From the NCBI GenBank assembly GCA_020637235.1, contig JACJWG010000012.1:62001-126000 (forward strand): a DNA stretch of 64,000 bases, given 5' to 3'. How positions within the stretch are numbered: the stretch's first letter is position 1; each line of letters opens with the position of its first letter. The translations under genes and the position numbers were made by a program. This stretch comes from Acidimicrobiaceae bacterium (GTDB lineage Bacteria; Actinomycetota; Acidimicrobiia; Acidimicrobiales; Ilumatobacteraceae). Below the pieces are notes generated by a model, which saw nothing but the letters and a program-made list of their open reading frames with translations, was not told where the DNA came from and made no database searches. Shown one piece after another: positions 30,803 through 38,877 of this stretch.

Positions 30803-33583
30803 GTGCTCACGACACCGTCCACCGAACGTCCCCCCGGCCGATCACCCGTCGTCGACGCGCACCGTCGCGACGGCACCGCCGTCGCCGACGAACTCGGGAG
30901 CCATCCCGATCGCGGCCTGCGCCGCGACCAACTCGACGCACTCCGCGACCGGTTCGGTGCCAACGCGCTCGCCGAGGCCAGCCGGGTGCCTGCGTGGCGA
31001 CGACTGCTCGCCCAGTTCACCGACCTCCTGATCCTGATCCTGATCGCCGCGGCGATCGTGGCGTTCGCGGTGTCCGGCGAACTCAAGACACCGCTCGTCG
31101 TCCTGGTCGTGGTGGTGTTCAACGCGATCATCGGCTTCGTCCAGGAGAACCGGGCCGAGAAGTCGCTCGAGGCGCTCAAGCAGATGCTCGTCATCCAGAC
31201 ACGTGTCCGGCGAGACGGCGAACTGGTGAACCTGCCGGCGAGCGAACTGCTCCCGGGCGACGTCGTGATGATCGAGAGCGGCGACCGGGTGCCCGCCGAC
31301 GGGCGCCTGCTGTTCGCCAATTCGCTCGAGGTGGAAGAGGCTGCGCTCACCGGTGAGAGCCAGCCCACGCAGAAGGCGACCGACACGATCGACCGGCCCG
31401 ACGTGTCGCTCGGCGACCGGAAGAACATGGTGTACATGAACACCACCGTGACCCGCGGACGTGGCGAACTCGTCGTCACCGCCACGGGCATGGACACCGA
31501 GATCGGCCGGATCGCCGGCCTGCTGCGAGCCACCGAGACCGAGAAGACCCCGCTGCAGAAGCAGCTCGACGGTCTGGCCCACAGCCTCGCCAAGCTCGCC
31601 GCCGGCATCGTGATCGCGGTGTTCGCCATCGGGCTGATCCGGGGCGAGTCGGCGAGCGACCTGCTCCTCACCGCCGTGGCGCTCGCCGTCGCGTCGATCC
31701 CCGAGGGTCTGCCGGCGGTCACCGCCGTCACGCTCGCCCTCGGCGTGTCGAAGATGGCGAAGCAGAACGCGATCGTGAAGCGCCTGGCGTCGGTCGAGAC
31801 GCTCGGGTGCACGAGCGTCATCTGCAGCGACAAGACGGGCACGCTGACGCTCAACCAGATGACGGCCGTCGAGCTCGTCGCCCAACTGCAGCGTCACCGG
31901 GTCACCGGCGACGGCTATGCACCCGAGGGCACCATCGAGCACATCGACGGCGACGAGCAGATCACACTCGGCGCGGCCTTGCTGCCGATGGCGCTCTGCA
32001 ACGACGCCGTGGTCCGTGAGGTCGACGGGCGGTGGGATCTCGTCGGTGACCCGACCGAGGGCGCCATGGTGGTGCTCGCGGCGAAGGGCGGCGTGCGCGT
32101 CGACGAGGTGCGTGCGCGCCATCCCCGCATCGGCGAGGTGCCGTTCGACTCGGCGAACAAGTTCATGGCGACGGCGCACGAGCTGGTCGACTCACGAGGT
32201 GCGCGCACTGTCGCGATGTTCGTGAAGGGTGCGCCCGACGTGCTGTTCGCACGCTCGGCGAGCGTGATCGGCACCGACGGGTCGGCCGAGCCGATCGGGC
32301 CCCACCTCGAGGTGCTGGAGGCCCACAACGATCGCCTGGCCGCCGACGGGCTCCGGGTGCTGGCGGTGGCCAGGCGCGAGTTCGCACCCGACGATTGGTC
32401 CGAGTTCGTCACGCACGGCGGCGATCCCGTCGAGCTCGTGAACGACCTCACCCTCGTCGCGCTCGCCGGCATCGTCGACCCGCCTCGTCCGGAGGCCATG
32501 ACGGCCATCGCCGAGGCGCACACCGCAGGTATCGCGGTGAAGATGATCACGGGCGACCACGCGTCGACGGCCGCGGCGATCGGTCGCGAACTCGGCCTCA
32601 CGGGTCGGTCGGTCACCGGCGCCGAGCTCGACACGATGGACGACCACCAGCTGTCGGAACAGATCGACGAGATCACCGTCTTCGCCCGTGTGGCCCCCGA
32701 GCACAAGATCCGTCTGGTCGCCGCGCTGCAGCGGAAGGGCAACGTGGTCGCGATGACCGGCGACGGCGTCAACGACGCCCCGGCGTTGAAGAAGGCCGAC
32801 ATGGGCGTCGCGATGGGCATCACGGGCACCGAGGTGACGAAAGAAGCAGCCACCATGGTGCTGGCCGACGACAACTTCGCCTCGATCGTGCGCGCCGTGA
32901 AGCGCGGGCGCACGATCTACGACAACATCGTGAAGTTCGTCCGGTTCCAGCTGAGCACCACACTCGGCTTCGCCGCCCTGTTCCTCCTCGCGGCGATCTT
33001 CGGCATCGCGAACGGCAAGCCGTTCACGGCGATCGCGATCCTGTGGGTCAACATCATCATGGACGGCCCGCCGGCGATGGCGCTCGGGCTCGACAAGGGT
33101 GGCGGCGACGTGATGGCACGTGCACCCCGACCGTTGTCGGAACGGATCCTCACCCGGTCGCGCTGGACCGCGGTGGCGTTCGCTGCGTCGGTGATGGCCC
33201 TCGGCACACTCGCCGTGTTGCAGCTGGCACCGGGGGCCGAGGCCGAGGCCGGCGTGGCCACGGTGGCCGGCACGATGGCGTTCAACACGTTCGTCCTGTT
33301 CCAGTTCTTCAACATCCTGAACGCTCGCAGCGACCGCCAGAGCGTGTTCAGCCGCTTCACGTTCAGCAACCGGTGGCTCTGGCTCTCGCTCGGCGCCGTG
33401 TTGGTCCTGCAGGTCGGCGTCACCCACGTCGGGTTCATGCAGGACCTGTTCGACACCACCTCGATCTCGCTCGGTCACTGGCTGGTGTGCGTGGCCGTCG
33501 CCTCGTCGGTGCTGTGGCTCGAGGAGGCCCGCAAGTTCATCGTCCGTCGCCACGAGGCGACCGCACAGGCGAAGGAGGCCTGA
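30803..33583 (+). CDS. P2-type cation-transporting ATPase
   Basis: A 926-residue P-type ATPase of the Ca2+/SERCA-like P2 group. Motifs in order: ALTGESQP in the actuator domain, PEGLPAVTAV in TM4, ICSDKTGTLTLNQ with the phosphorylated Asp near residue 343, KMITGDH and MTGDGVNDAPALK in the hinge, and a C-terminal six-helix domain (LWVNIIMDGPPAMALGLD). It pumps Ca2+ or another cation out at the cost of ATP. GTG at 30803 follows GAAGG. It is the first of three co-oriented genes with a zinc-ribbon protein and HtpX. Confidence 0.92.
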   Translation: MLTTPSTERPPGRSPVVDAHRRDGTAVADELGSHPDRGLRRDQLDALRDRFGANALAEASRVPAWRRLLAQFTDLLILILIAAAIVAFAVSGELKTPLVVLVVVVFNAIIGFVQENRAEKSLEALKQMLVIQTRVRRDGELVNLPASELLPGDVVMIESGDRVPADGRLLFANSLEVEEAALTGESQPTQKATDTIDRPDVSLGDRKNMVYMNTTVTRGRGELVVTATGMDTEIGRIAGLLRATETEKTPLQKQLDGLAHSLAKLAAGIVIAVFAIGLIRGESASDLLLTAVALAVASIPEGLPAVTAVTLALGVSKMAKQNAIVKRLASVETLGCTSVICSDKTGTLTLNQMTAVELVAQLQRHRVTGDGYAPEGTIEHIDGDEQITLGAALLPMALCNDAVVREVDGRWDLVGDPTEGAMVVLAAKGGVRVDEVRARHPRIGEVPFDSANKFMATAHELVDSRGARTVAMFVKGAPDVLFARSASVIGTDGSAEPIGPHLEVLEAHNDRLAADGLRVLAVARREFAPDDWSEFVTHGGDPVELVNDLTLVALAGIVDPPRPEAMTAIAEAHTAGIAVKMITGDHASTAAAIGRELGLTGRSVTGAELDTMDDHQLSEQIDEITVFARVAPEHKIRLVAALQRKGNVVAMTGDGVNDAPALKKADMGVAMGITGTEVTKEAATMVLADDNFASIVRAVKRGRTIYDNIVKFVRFQLSTTLGFAALFLLAAIFGIANGKPFTAIAILWVNIIMDGPPAMALGLDKGGGDVMARAPRPLSERILTRSRWTAVAFAASVMALGTLAVLQLAPGAEAEAGVATVAGTMAFNTFVLFQFFNILNARSDRQSVFSRFTFSNRWLWLSLGAVLVLQVGVTHVGFMQDLFDTTSISLGHWLVCVAVASSVLWLEEARKFIVRRHEATAQAKEA

Positions 33584-33585
33584 CC

Positions 33586-33921
33586 ATGAAGTGCCCGATC
33601 GACACCACCGTCGACCTCGTGATGACCGACCGCCAGGGCATCGAGATCGACTACTGCCCCACCTGTCGCGGGGTGTGGCTCGACCGCGGGGAACTCGACA
33701 AGATCATCGAGCGCACCGCCGCCCCGGCGCCGGTCGCCCCGGTCGCCCCGATGGCTCCCCAGTACACCCCGGCCGGCCCGATGCCGGCCGACCCTGCCCC
33801 ACGGTGGGACGACCGCCGGCGCTGGGACGACGATGACGACGACGACCGGTACCGCTCCTCGCGCGACGGCTACCGGAAGAAGAAGCGCTCGTCGCTGCTC
33901 GGTGAGATCTTCGATTTCTGA
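33586..33921 (+). CDS. zf-TFIIB zinc-ribbon protein
   Basis: A 111-residue protein with an N-terminal zinc ribbon of the zf-TFIIB type: MKCPIDTTVDL, then YCPTCRGVWLDRGELDKI near residue 25. A Pro/Ala-rich linker, an Asp run and a basic end (RKKKRSSLLGEIFDF) follow. ATG at 33586 is two bases after the ATPase stop and follows GAAGGAGG. The zinc ribbon likely binds protein or nucleic acid; its exact role is unknown. Confidence 0.88.
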   Translation: MKCPIDTTVDLVMTDRQGIEIDYCPTCRGVWLDRGELDKIIERTAAPAPVAPVAPMAPQYTPAGPMPADPAPRWDDRRRWDDDDDDDRYRSSRDGYRKKKRSSLLGEIFDF

Positions 33922-33978
33922 CCCGATGTCTCCCGCGCGCTTCCCGAATTCTCACCTCTCGAAAGGAACACTGCTCCC

Positions 33979-34848
33979 ATGATCAAGAACACGATGAAGA
34001 CCGGGGTGCTCCTCGCGTCCCTCGGCGGTCTCATCGTGGCGGTCGCCACGTTGCTCGGCGGTCGCGGCGGCGCCACGATCGGCCTCGTCCTCGCCTTCGT
34101 GATGGTCGGCGGCTCGTACTGGTTCAGCGACAAGCTGGCCCTGCGAGCGGCACGCGCACAGGTCATCACCGAGTCCGACCACCCCGAGTTCTACGGCATG
34201 GTGCGCGACCTCGCGCAGCGTGCCGGCCTGCCCATGCCCACCGTGGCGATCTCACCGAGCGATCAGCCGAACGCGTTCGCGACCGGACGTGGGCCGAGCA
34301 AGGCGGTGGTGTGCGCGACGTCGGGGTTGCTGCAGTCGATGCCACGTGCCGAGATCGAGGCCGTGATGGCCCACGAGCTCATACACGTCAAACACCGCGA
34401 CATCCTCATCGGCTCGGTGGCCGCTGCGATCGCGACCGCGATCAGCTACGTCGCGCAGATGGCGATGTTCGCCTCGATGTTCGGCGGCAGCAACGACGAG
34501 GACCGTCCGAACCCGATCGCCGTGCTGGCCACCGCGATGCTCGCGCCGATCGCCGCCAGCCTCATCCAGATGGCGGTCTCGCGCTCTCGTGAGTTCGAGG
34601 CCGACCGGGGCGCAGCCGAACTGCTGGGCACGGGCCGCCCGTTGGCCGACGCCCTCGAGCGGATCGAGGTGCTCGCCGCGCGGTCGCCGATGATGGTCGC
34701 GCCGGCGCAGGCGCAGGCGTACATCCACAACCCGCTCGCCGAGGCCGCTCACCTGCGCGGCGGCCGATCGAACGCCGCGACGATGGCCCGGCTGTTCTCG
34801 ACTCATCCGTCCACCGAGGAGCGCATCCGTCGCCTCCGCGCGATGTGA
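33979..34848 (+). CDS. htpX: HtpX-type membrane zinc metalloprotease
   Basis: A 289-residue M48 membrane protease. Two N-terminal hydrophobic segments (about 8-50) precede the catalytic VMAHELIHVKHRD (HExxH) near residue 133, two more helices and SREFEADRGAAEL with the third zinc ligand Glu. HtpX degrades misfolded membrane proteins under stress. ATG at 33979 follows AAAGGA by 12 nt. It ends the ATPase/zinc-ribbon group, and a 14-bp hairpin follows. Confidence 0.93.
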   Translation: MIKNTMKTGVLLASLGGLIVAVATLLGGRGGATIGLVLAFVMVGGSYWFSDKLALRAARAQVITESDHPEFYGMVRDLAQRAGLPMPTVAISPSDQPNAFATGRGPSKAVVCATSGLLQSMPRAEIEAVMAHELIHVKHRDILIGSVAAAIATAISYVAQMAMFASMFGGSNDEDRPNPIAVLATAMLAPIAASLIQMAVSRSREFEADRGAAELLGTGRPLADALERIEVLAARSPMMVAPAQAQAYIHNPLAEAAHLRGGRSNAATMARLFSTHPSTEERIRRLRAM

Positions 34849-34905
34849 GCGCGCTCGTCGTTTAGCACTCAATCTGCTCCGGCGTTTGGTGCTCAATGGT
34901 ACCGC

Positions 34906-34947
34906 AACGACCGAGGTGTTTCGCTTCTATGTGACACCTCGGTCGTT
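34906..34947 (+). terminator. 14-bp hairpin after htpX
   Basis: AACGACCGAGGTGT at 34906-34919 and its reverse complement at 34934-34947 form a perfect stem around a 14-nt loop, about 60 nt after htpX. No T-tract follows. Confidence 0.6.
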
Positions 34948-34984
34948 CGCGTCCGGTCCCGGCGCGAGCGGCCAGATGTTTGTG

Positions 34985-34990
34985 TACGCT
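34985..34990 (+). promoter_or_regulatory. leaderless -10 element
   Basis: TACGCT, 6 nt before the ATG at 34997. No Shine-Dalgarno sequence is present. Confidence 0.45.
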
Positions 34991-34996
34991 GCGTCC

Positions 34997-35407
34997 ATGA
35001 GTGGTGGATCCAGGGGTTTCGGTGACGAGATCGGAGGTCCCCGCACGCATTGGACCTTCCTGACCAACCACACGCACGTCCTGCTCTGCATCGCGAAGGA
35101 CCCGACCATTCGACTTCGCGACGTCGCCACGTTGGTGGGAATCACCGAACGTGCAGCGCAGAGCATTGTTGCCGATCTGGTGGCAGAGGGCTATCTCACA
35201 CGCAGTCGTGTCGGCCGCCGCAACGTCTACGACGTCCACCAGCACGCGCCGTTGCGTCACACGGACAACGGCTCGCTCACCGTGGGCGGGCTGCTCGACT
35301 ACCTGCAGTCGACGTCACGACTGATCGACTTCGCCCACTCCGCACTGGCACCGGCGGCGAACGGTCACACGAACGGTCACGCCAACGGCAACGGCCATCT
35401 CCACTGA
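34997..35407 (+). CDS. winged-helix (MarR/ArsR-like) transcription regulator
   Basis: A 136-residue winged-helix protein. HWTFLTNHTHVLLCIAKDPTIRLRDVATLVGITERAAQSIVADLVAEGYLTRSRVGRRNVYDV is a standard helix-turn-helix with wing, followed by VGGLLDYLQS and a His/Asn/Gly-rich tail (NGHTNGHANGNGH) that could bind metal. The start is ATG at 34997, leaderless. It is convergent with the sufD-Rieske-sufC operon. It lacks the three-Cys cluster of SufR/IscR regulators, so I do not call it the SUF regulator. Confidence 0.82.
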   Translation: MSGGSRGFGDEIGGPRTHWTFLTNHTHVLLCIAKDPTIRLRDVATLVGITERAAQSIVADLVAEGYLTRSRVGRRNVYDVHQHAPLRHTDNGSLTVGGLLDYLQSTSRLIDFAHSALAPAANGHTNGHANGNGHLH

Positions 35408-35454
35408 CGCTCACGGAGCGGGTCGCGTCCGACGCCGCTGCGTGGCGGCCCTGC

Positions 35455-36255
35455 TCAGAGCGCGAACAAATCGTCGAGCGAACTCGGCCGATCCGCTGCG
35501 GTGACGGGCTCGACGTCGGCGTCGTCGCCGGTCTGGTACGCGGCGTAGCCATCACGTTCGAGCTGGTCGGCCAGTTCCGGCCCACCGCTGGCGACGATCC
35601 GGCCCTTCACGAGGATGTGGATCACATCGGCGCGCAGCGCCTCGAGCAACCGGTTGTAGTGGGTGATGACCAGCGCCCCCATCCCGGTGTCGTTGGTGAG
35701 TGCCTCCACCCGACGGGCGCAGTCGCGCAGCGCGTCGATGTCGAGGCCCGAATCGAGCTCGTCGAGGATCGCGAACCGAGGCTGCAACACGGCGAGCTGC
35801 AGGGTCTCGTTCCGCTTCTTCTCGCCGCCCGACAGATCGACGTTGAGCGCACGGTGCAGCAGGTCGGGTGCGAACCCGATGCGCGCCGCCTCCGACTCGA
35901 GCAACGCGTCGAGGCCGTCCGTGCTGCGGCCTCGCGCCACCAGCGCTTCTTCCATCACATGGTCGAGGGACACGCCCGGCACCTCGCTCGGGTACTGCAT
36001 CACGAGGTGCACGCCCGCCTGTGCGCGCTGCCACGCCGGCAGCGCGAGGAGGTCGGTGCCGTCGAGGGTGACGCTGCCGCCGAGCACCTCGTACCCGGGC
36101 TTGCCCATCACCACGGCCGACAGCGTGCTCTTGCCGGCTCCGTTGGGGCCCATCACCACGTGCACTTCACCGCTGTTGATGGTGAGGTCGATCCCGTGGA
36201 GGATCGGTGTGCCCGCCACCGAGGCGCGCAGGTCGCTGATCTGCAAGGTGCTCAT
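35455..36255 (-). CDS. sufC: SufC, Fe-S assembly ATPase (copy 2)
   Basis: A 266-residue SufC with Walker A GPNGAGKST at residues 36-44, signature LSGGEKKRNE near 145 and Walker B FAILDELDSGLD near 165. It is clearly divergent from the 21406-22167 copy (for example LDELDSG instead of LDETDSG). It ends in an extra acidic tail of about 25 residues (ADRPSSLDDLFAL). ATG at 36255 is one base after the Rieske gene stop. It is the last gene of the sufD-Rieske-sufC operon. Confidence 0.95.
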   Translation of the reverse strand: MSTLQISDLRASVAGTPILHGIDLTINSGEVHVVMGPNGAGKSTLSAVVMGKPGYEVLGGSVTLDGTDLLALPAWQRAQAGVHLVMQYPSEVPGVSLDHVMEEALVARGRSTDGLDALLESEAARIGFAPDLLHRALNVDLSGGEKKRNETLQLAVLQPRFAILDELDSGLDIDALRDCARRVEALTNDTGMGALVITHYNRLLEALRADVIHILVKGRIVASGGPELADQLERDGYAAYQTGDDADVEPVTAADRPSSLDDLFAL

Positions 36256-36256
36256 G

Positions 36257-36595
36257 TCATGCTCCCTTCGCGGCGTCCGCGATCTCGACGTCCACCACGA
36301 CGTCGCCGCCGTCGTTGCGCACCACGAACACCGGAACCGGCTGGGTGGCCGGCAGCGTCTGCGGCTCGCCGGTGACGAGACTGAAGGCGCTGCCGTGCTT
36401 CCAGCACTCGATCTCCCTCGCGTCGCAGATCACCTCACCCTCGCTCAGCGACACGTCGGCGTGGCTGCAGGTGTCACCGATCGCGTACAGGTCGTCACCG
36501 ATGCGCACGATCGCGACCGGGATGCCGCCGACGATCACCTTGCGGGCCGAGTTCGGGGCGATCTCGTCGAACCGGCACACCACCACACCGCTCAT
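36257..36595 (-). CDS. Rieske-type ferredoxin
   Basis: A 112-residue non-heme dioxygenase-type Rieske ferredoxin. The 2Fe-2S ligands are visible in GDTCSHADVSLS (C-x-H) and ECWKHGSAF (C-x2-H). Genes of this kind often sit inside SUF operons and are thought to act as electron donors or cluster carriers. Its ATG overlaps the sufD stop (ATGA). Between sufD and sufC copy 2, it fits a Fe-S assembly role rather than a catabolic oxygenase. Confidence 0.92.
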   Translation of the reverse strand: MSGVVVCRFDEIAPNSARKVIVGGIPVAIVRIGDDLYAIGDTCSHADVSLSEGEVICDAREIECWKHGSAFSLVTGEPQTLPATQPVPVFVVRNDGGDVVVDVEIADAAKGA

Positions 36596-37734
36596 GACGT
36601 CCTCCGTGCGAGCTTCGCGCCGACCTGTTCGCGCAACTGCACGGCGAGCGGGCCGACGGGCAACTGTTCGAGCACCTCGTCGAAGAAGCCGAGCACCACG
36701 AGCCGTTCGGCGATCTCGGGAGGGATGCCGCGGCTCTCGAGGTAGAAGCGCTGCTCCTCGTCGATCGGGCCGACCGTGCTGGCATGACTGCACTTCACGT
36801 CGTTGGTCTCGATGTCGAGGTTCGGCACGCTCTCGGCCCACGCGCCCGAACTGAGCGTCAGGTTGCGGTTCGTCTGGAACGCCTGGGAGCCCTTGGCGTC
36901 GTGACGGATCTTGATCAGCCCCGTGTACACGCTCTTCGCCTGGTCCTGCACGGCGCCCTTGAACAGCAGGTCGCTGTGCGTACGCGGCGCCGCGTGGTCC
37001 TGCAGGGTGCGGAAGTCGTGCATCTGCGTGTCGTCGGCGTAGTAGAGGGCGATCTGGCGGGTGCTCGCGCCCTGGCCGGTCACTCGCGCCTCGGTCCGCA
37101 CCCGGGCGTAGTCGCCACCGAGCGCCACGGTCGCGAGCAGCGTGTTCGAGTCGCGGGCGCCGAGTGCACGTTGGTGGGCGAGGCTCCAGGTCGAGCCACC
37201 GAGCATGTTGACGCCGAGGTACTTCAGCCGTGCCGCCGGGGCGACGTCGACCTCGAGCCGGGGCACCACCAGCGCCACCAGGCCGTCGGGTGACACGAAC
37301 TGCTCGACCACGGTGAGTTCGCTGTCCTCGGCGGCATCGACGATCAGCCGGGGGAACACGGCCGTGCCTGCGGCGTGGACGCGATGGGTGACGACGACCG
37401 GGCGCTCGGCCACGACACCTCGTGGCACCGACACGACCACGGCATCCATGAACGCCCGGTTGAGCTCGTGGAACACGTCGATCGTGTCGAGGTCGTCGAC
37501 CCGGTCGAGCGACCCGCCGTGCGCCACGTGCACCCCCTCGGGCGCGTCGACCGTAGTGTCGGCCCGACCCGGCACGAACCAGTCGAGGTCGAGTTCGTCG
37601 ATCCGGCTGTATCGCCACACCTCGTCCTCGGGACTCGGCGGTGCGAGCGCGGCCGCTCGTTCAGCAGCGGCGAGGCGGAGGTCGAGATCCGGCGGTGCCG
37701 CCGCGCGGACGGCGTCGGGTGTGAACGCAGGCAC
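36592..37734 (-). CDS. sufD: SufD, Fe-S scaffold subunit
   Basis: A 380-residue SufD. The N-terminal helical part (EDEVWRYSRIDELDLDWFVPG) precedes the right-handed beta helix (LKYLGVNMLGG to DVKCSHASTVGPIDEEQRFYLESRGIP), which is the conserved SufB/SufD core with the KCSH motif. SufD pairs with SufB and SufC to build Fe-S clusters. GTG at 37734 has TAGTAT 6 nt upstream, so the mRNA is probably leaderless. The SUF palindrome overlaps this promoter. Confidence 0.94.
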   Translation of the reverse strand: MPAFTPDAVRAAAPPDLDLRLAAAERAAALAPPSPEDEVWRYSRIDELDLDWFVPGRADTTVDAPEGVHVAHGGSLDRVDDLDTIDVFHELNRAFMDAVVVSVPRGVVAERPVVVTHRVHAAGTAVFPRLIVDAAEDSELTVVEQFVSPDGLVALVVPRLEVDVAPAARLKYLGVNMLGGSTWSLAHQRALGARDSNTLLATVALGGDYARVRTEARVTGQGASTRQIALYYADDTQMHDFRTLQDHAAPRTHSDLLFKGAVQDQAKSVYTGLIKIRHDAKGSQAFQTNRNLTLSSGAWAESVPNLDIETNDVKCSHASTVGPIDEEQRFYLESRGIPPEIAERLVVLGFFDEVLEQLPVGPLAVQLREQVGAKLARRTS

Positions 37735-37740
37735 GGCGAA

Positions 37741-37759
37741 ATACTACTAGCCGGATAGG
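37741..37759 (-). promoter_or_regulatory. SUF operator and leaderless promoter of sufD
   Basis: Minus-strand CCTATCCGGCTAGTA (37745-37759) carries the CTA-N6-TAG pattern shared with the sufC copy 1 and sufB promoters, but with less symmetric flanks. The -10 hexamer TAGTAT (37741-37746) overlaps it, so a bound repressor would block transcription. Confidence 0.55.
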
Positions 37760-37775
37760 AGAAATTCGCCAGTCC

Positions 37776-38126
37776 TCAGCGCCCGCCCCGCCGGAAGAAG
37801 CGGCGCAGCCCTCGACGCTGTGAGGCTCGACGTTCGGCCTCGACCTCGGCCATCACCTGGGCACCGATCGCGTGCAGATGATCCTCGGCCTCGTCGAGCA
37901 CCGCGGCCGCCGACCCATCACCCAACCCGGGCGGCTCGGCCGGGGTCTTCGGCGGCACCACGGTGCCATAGGTCCACCCCGCGTCCATCCGGCGCTCGTA
38001 CTTCGGGCAGTTCTCGGGACAGCGCCACGGCGCCTCGGGCGCGAGGTCGAGGTTGCACTTCCGCACGGTCTCGCCATTCGGGTAGGTGCGGCTCTCGAAG
38101 TTCTTGCACTCCTGGCGCATGGGCAT
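37776..38126 (-). CDS. Cys-rich hypothetical protein, 116 aa
   Basis: A 116-residue protein whose N-terminal third has four Cys: RQECKNFESRTYPNGETVRKC and WRCPENCPKYERRMD. The spacing suggests a zinc site or small Fe-S site. The rest is a Pro-rich linker, a charged helix (VLDEAEDHLHAIGAQVMAEVEAE) and an Arg-rich end. ATG at 38126 follows CAGACT at 6 nt. No family name known to me. Its closeness to sufD may be chance, as they are on the same strand and separated by the SUF operator. Confidence 0.7.
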   Translation of the reverse strand: MPMRQECKNFESRTYPNGETVRKCNLDLAPEAPWRCPENCPKYERRMDAGWTYGTVVPPKTPAEPPGLGDGSAAAVLDEAEDHLHAIGAQVMAEVEAERRASQRRGLRRFFRRGGR

Positions 38127-38184
38127 ACCACCAGTCTGCCAACCGCGCAGCGGCGCGGCATCGCGCCGGCGGGTGAGGATCCGG

Positions 38185-38811
38185 TCAGAGTCCGAGCTCG
38201 GCGGCACGCGCGAGCACCCGGTCGCGCTCCGCGCCGATCGTGGTGGAGTCGCCGTGACCGGTGTGGACGATCGTCTCGTCGGGCAGGGCGAGCAGCCGGT
38301 CGCGGATGCTGCGCACGATGGTCGGCTCGTCGCTGTAGCTGCGCCCGGTGGCGCCGGGTCCGCCGCAGAACAACGTGTCGCCGCTGAACAGCACGCCGGC
38401 CTCGCGATCGTGGAAGCAGCAGCACCCGGGCGAGTGCCCGGGGGTGTGCAGCACGTCGAGCTGGTGCCCGCCGACACCGAGCACCGCACCGGGTTCCAGG
38501 TCACGGTCCGGCGACACACCCGGCCACACCACGTCCCACAGCATCCGATCGTTCGGGTGGAGCACGATCGGGGCGTCGACCAGCTCGCGCAACGGCACGG
38601 CGGCGTCGATGTGGTCGTTGTGACCGTGGGTCAGCACGATCGCCCGCACGCGCCGGCCGTGCACGGCGGACGCGATCGCAGCGGCGTCGTGCGCCGCGTC
38701 GAACACGATCACCTCGCGGTCGTCGCCGACCAGCCAGATGTTGTTGGTCACCTCCCACTCGCCCCCGTCGAGGGCGAAGATCCCGTCCGTCGTGACCAGC
38801 TCGATCGTCAT
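38185..38811 (-). CDS. metallo-beta-lactamase-fold hydrolase
   Basis: A 208-residue MBL-fold hydrolase: LTHGHNDHIDA metal motif near residue 61, HTPGHSPG with CCCFHDREAG, SGDTLFCGGPGATG and HTGHGDSTTIG. It is a paralogue of the 10334-10948 protein and has the same glyoxalase II-like layout. A thioester of mycothiol or another thiol is a plausible substrate. ATG at 38811 follows TAGCGT by 7 nt. It is downstream of the Cys-rich protein gene in genome order, same strand. Confidence 0.87.
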   Translation of the reverse strand: MTIELVTTDGIFALDGGEWEVTNNIWLVGDDREVIVFDAAHDAAAIASAVHGRRVRAIVLTHGHNDHIDAAVPLRELVDAPIVLHPNDRMLWDVVWPGVSPDRDLEPGAVLGVGGHQLDVLHTPGHSPGCCCFHDREAGVLFSGDTLFCGGPGATGRSYSDEPTIVRSIRDRLLALPDETIVHTGHGDSTTIGAERDRVLARAAELGL

Positions 38812-38818
38812 GCGGTCG

Positions 38819-38824
38819 ACGCTA
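38819..38824 (-). promoter_or_regulatory. leaderless -10 element
   Basis: TAGCGT on the minus strand, 7 nt before the ATG at 38811. Confidence 0.4.
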
Positions 38825-38877
38825 CCCCGCTGTCTCGCGCCGCACCGCCGTCGAGAGGCGGGCGCATCGTCCGGGGC

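Noticed and set aside
34997..35407. Winged-helix protein as the SUF regulator
   Set aside because: It lacks the conserved Cys cluster of SufR/IscR, and its own promoter does not show the CTA-N6-TAG palindrome.
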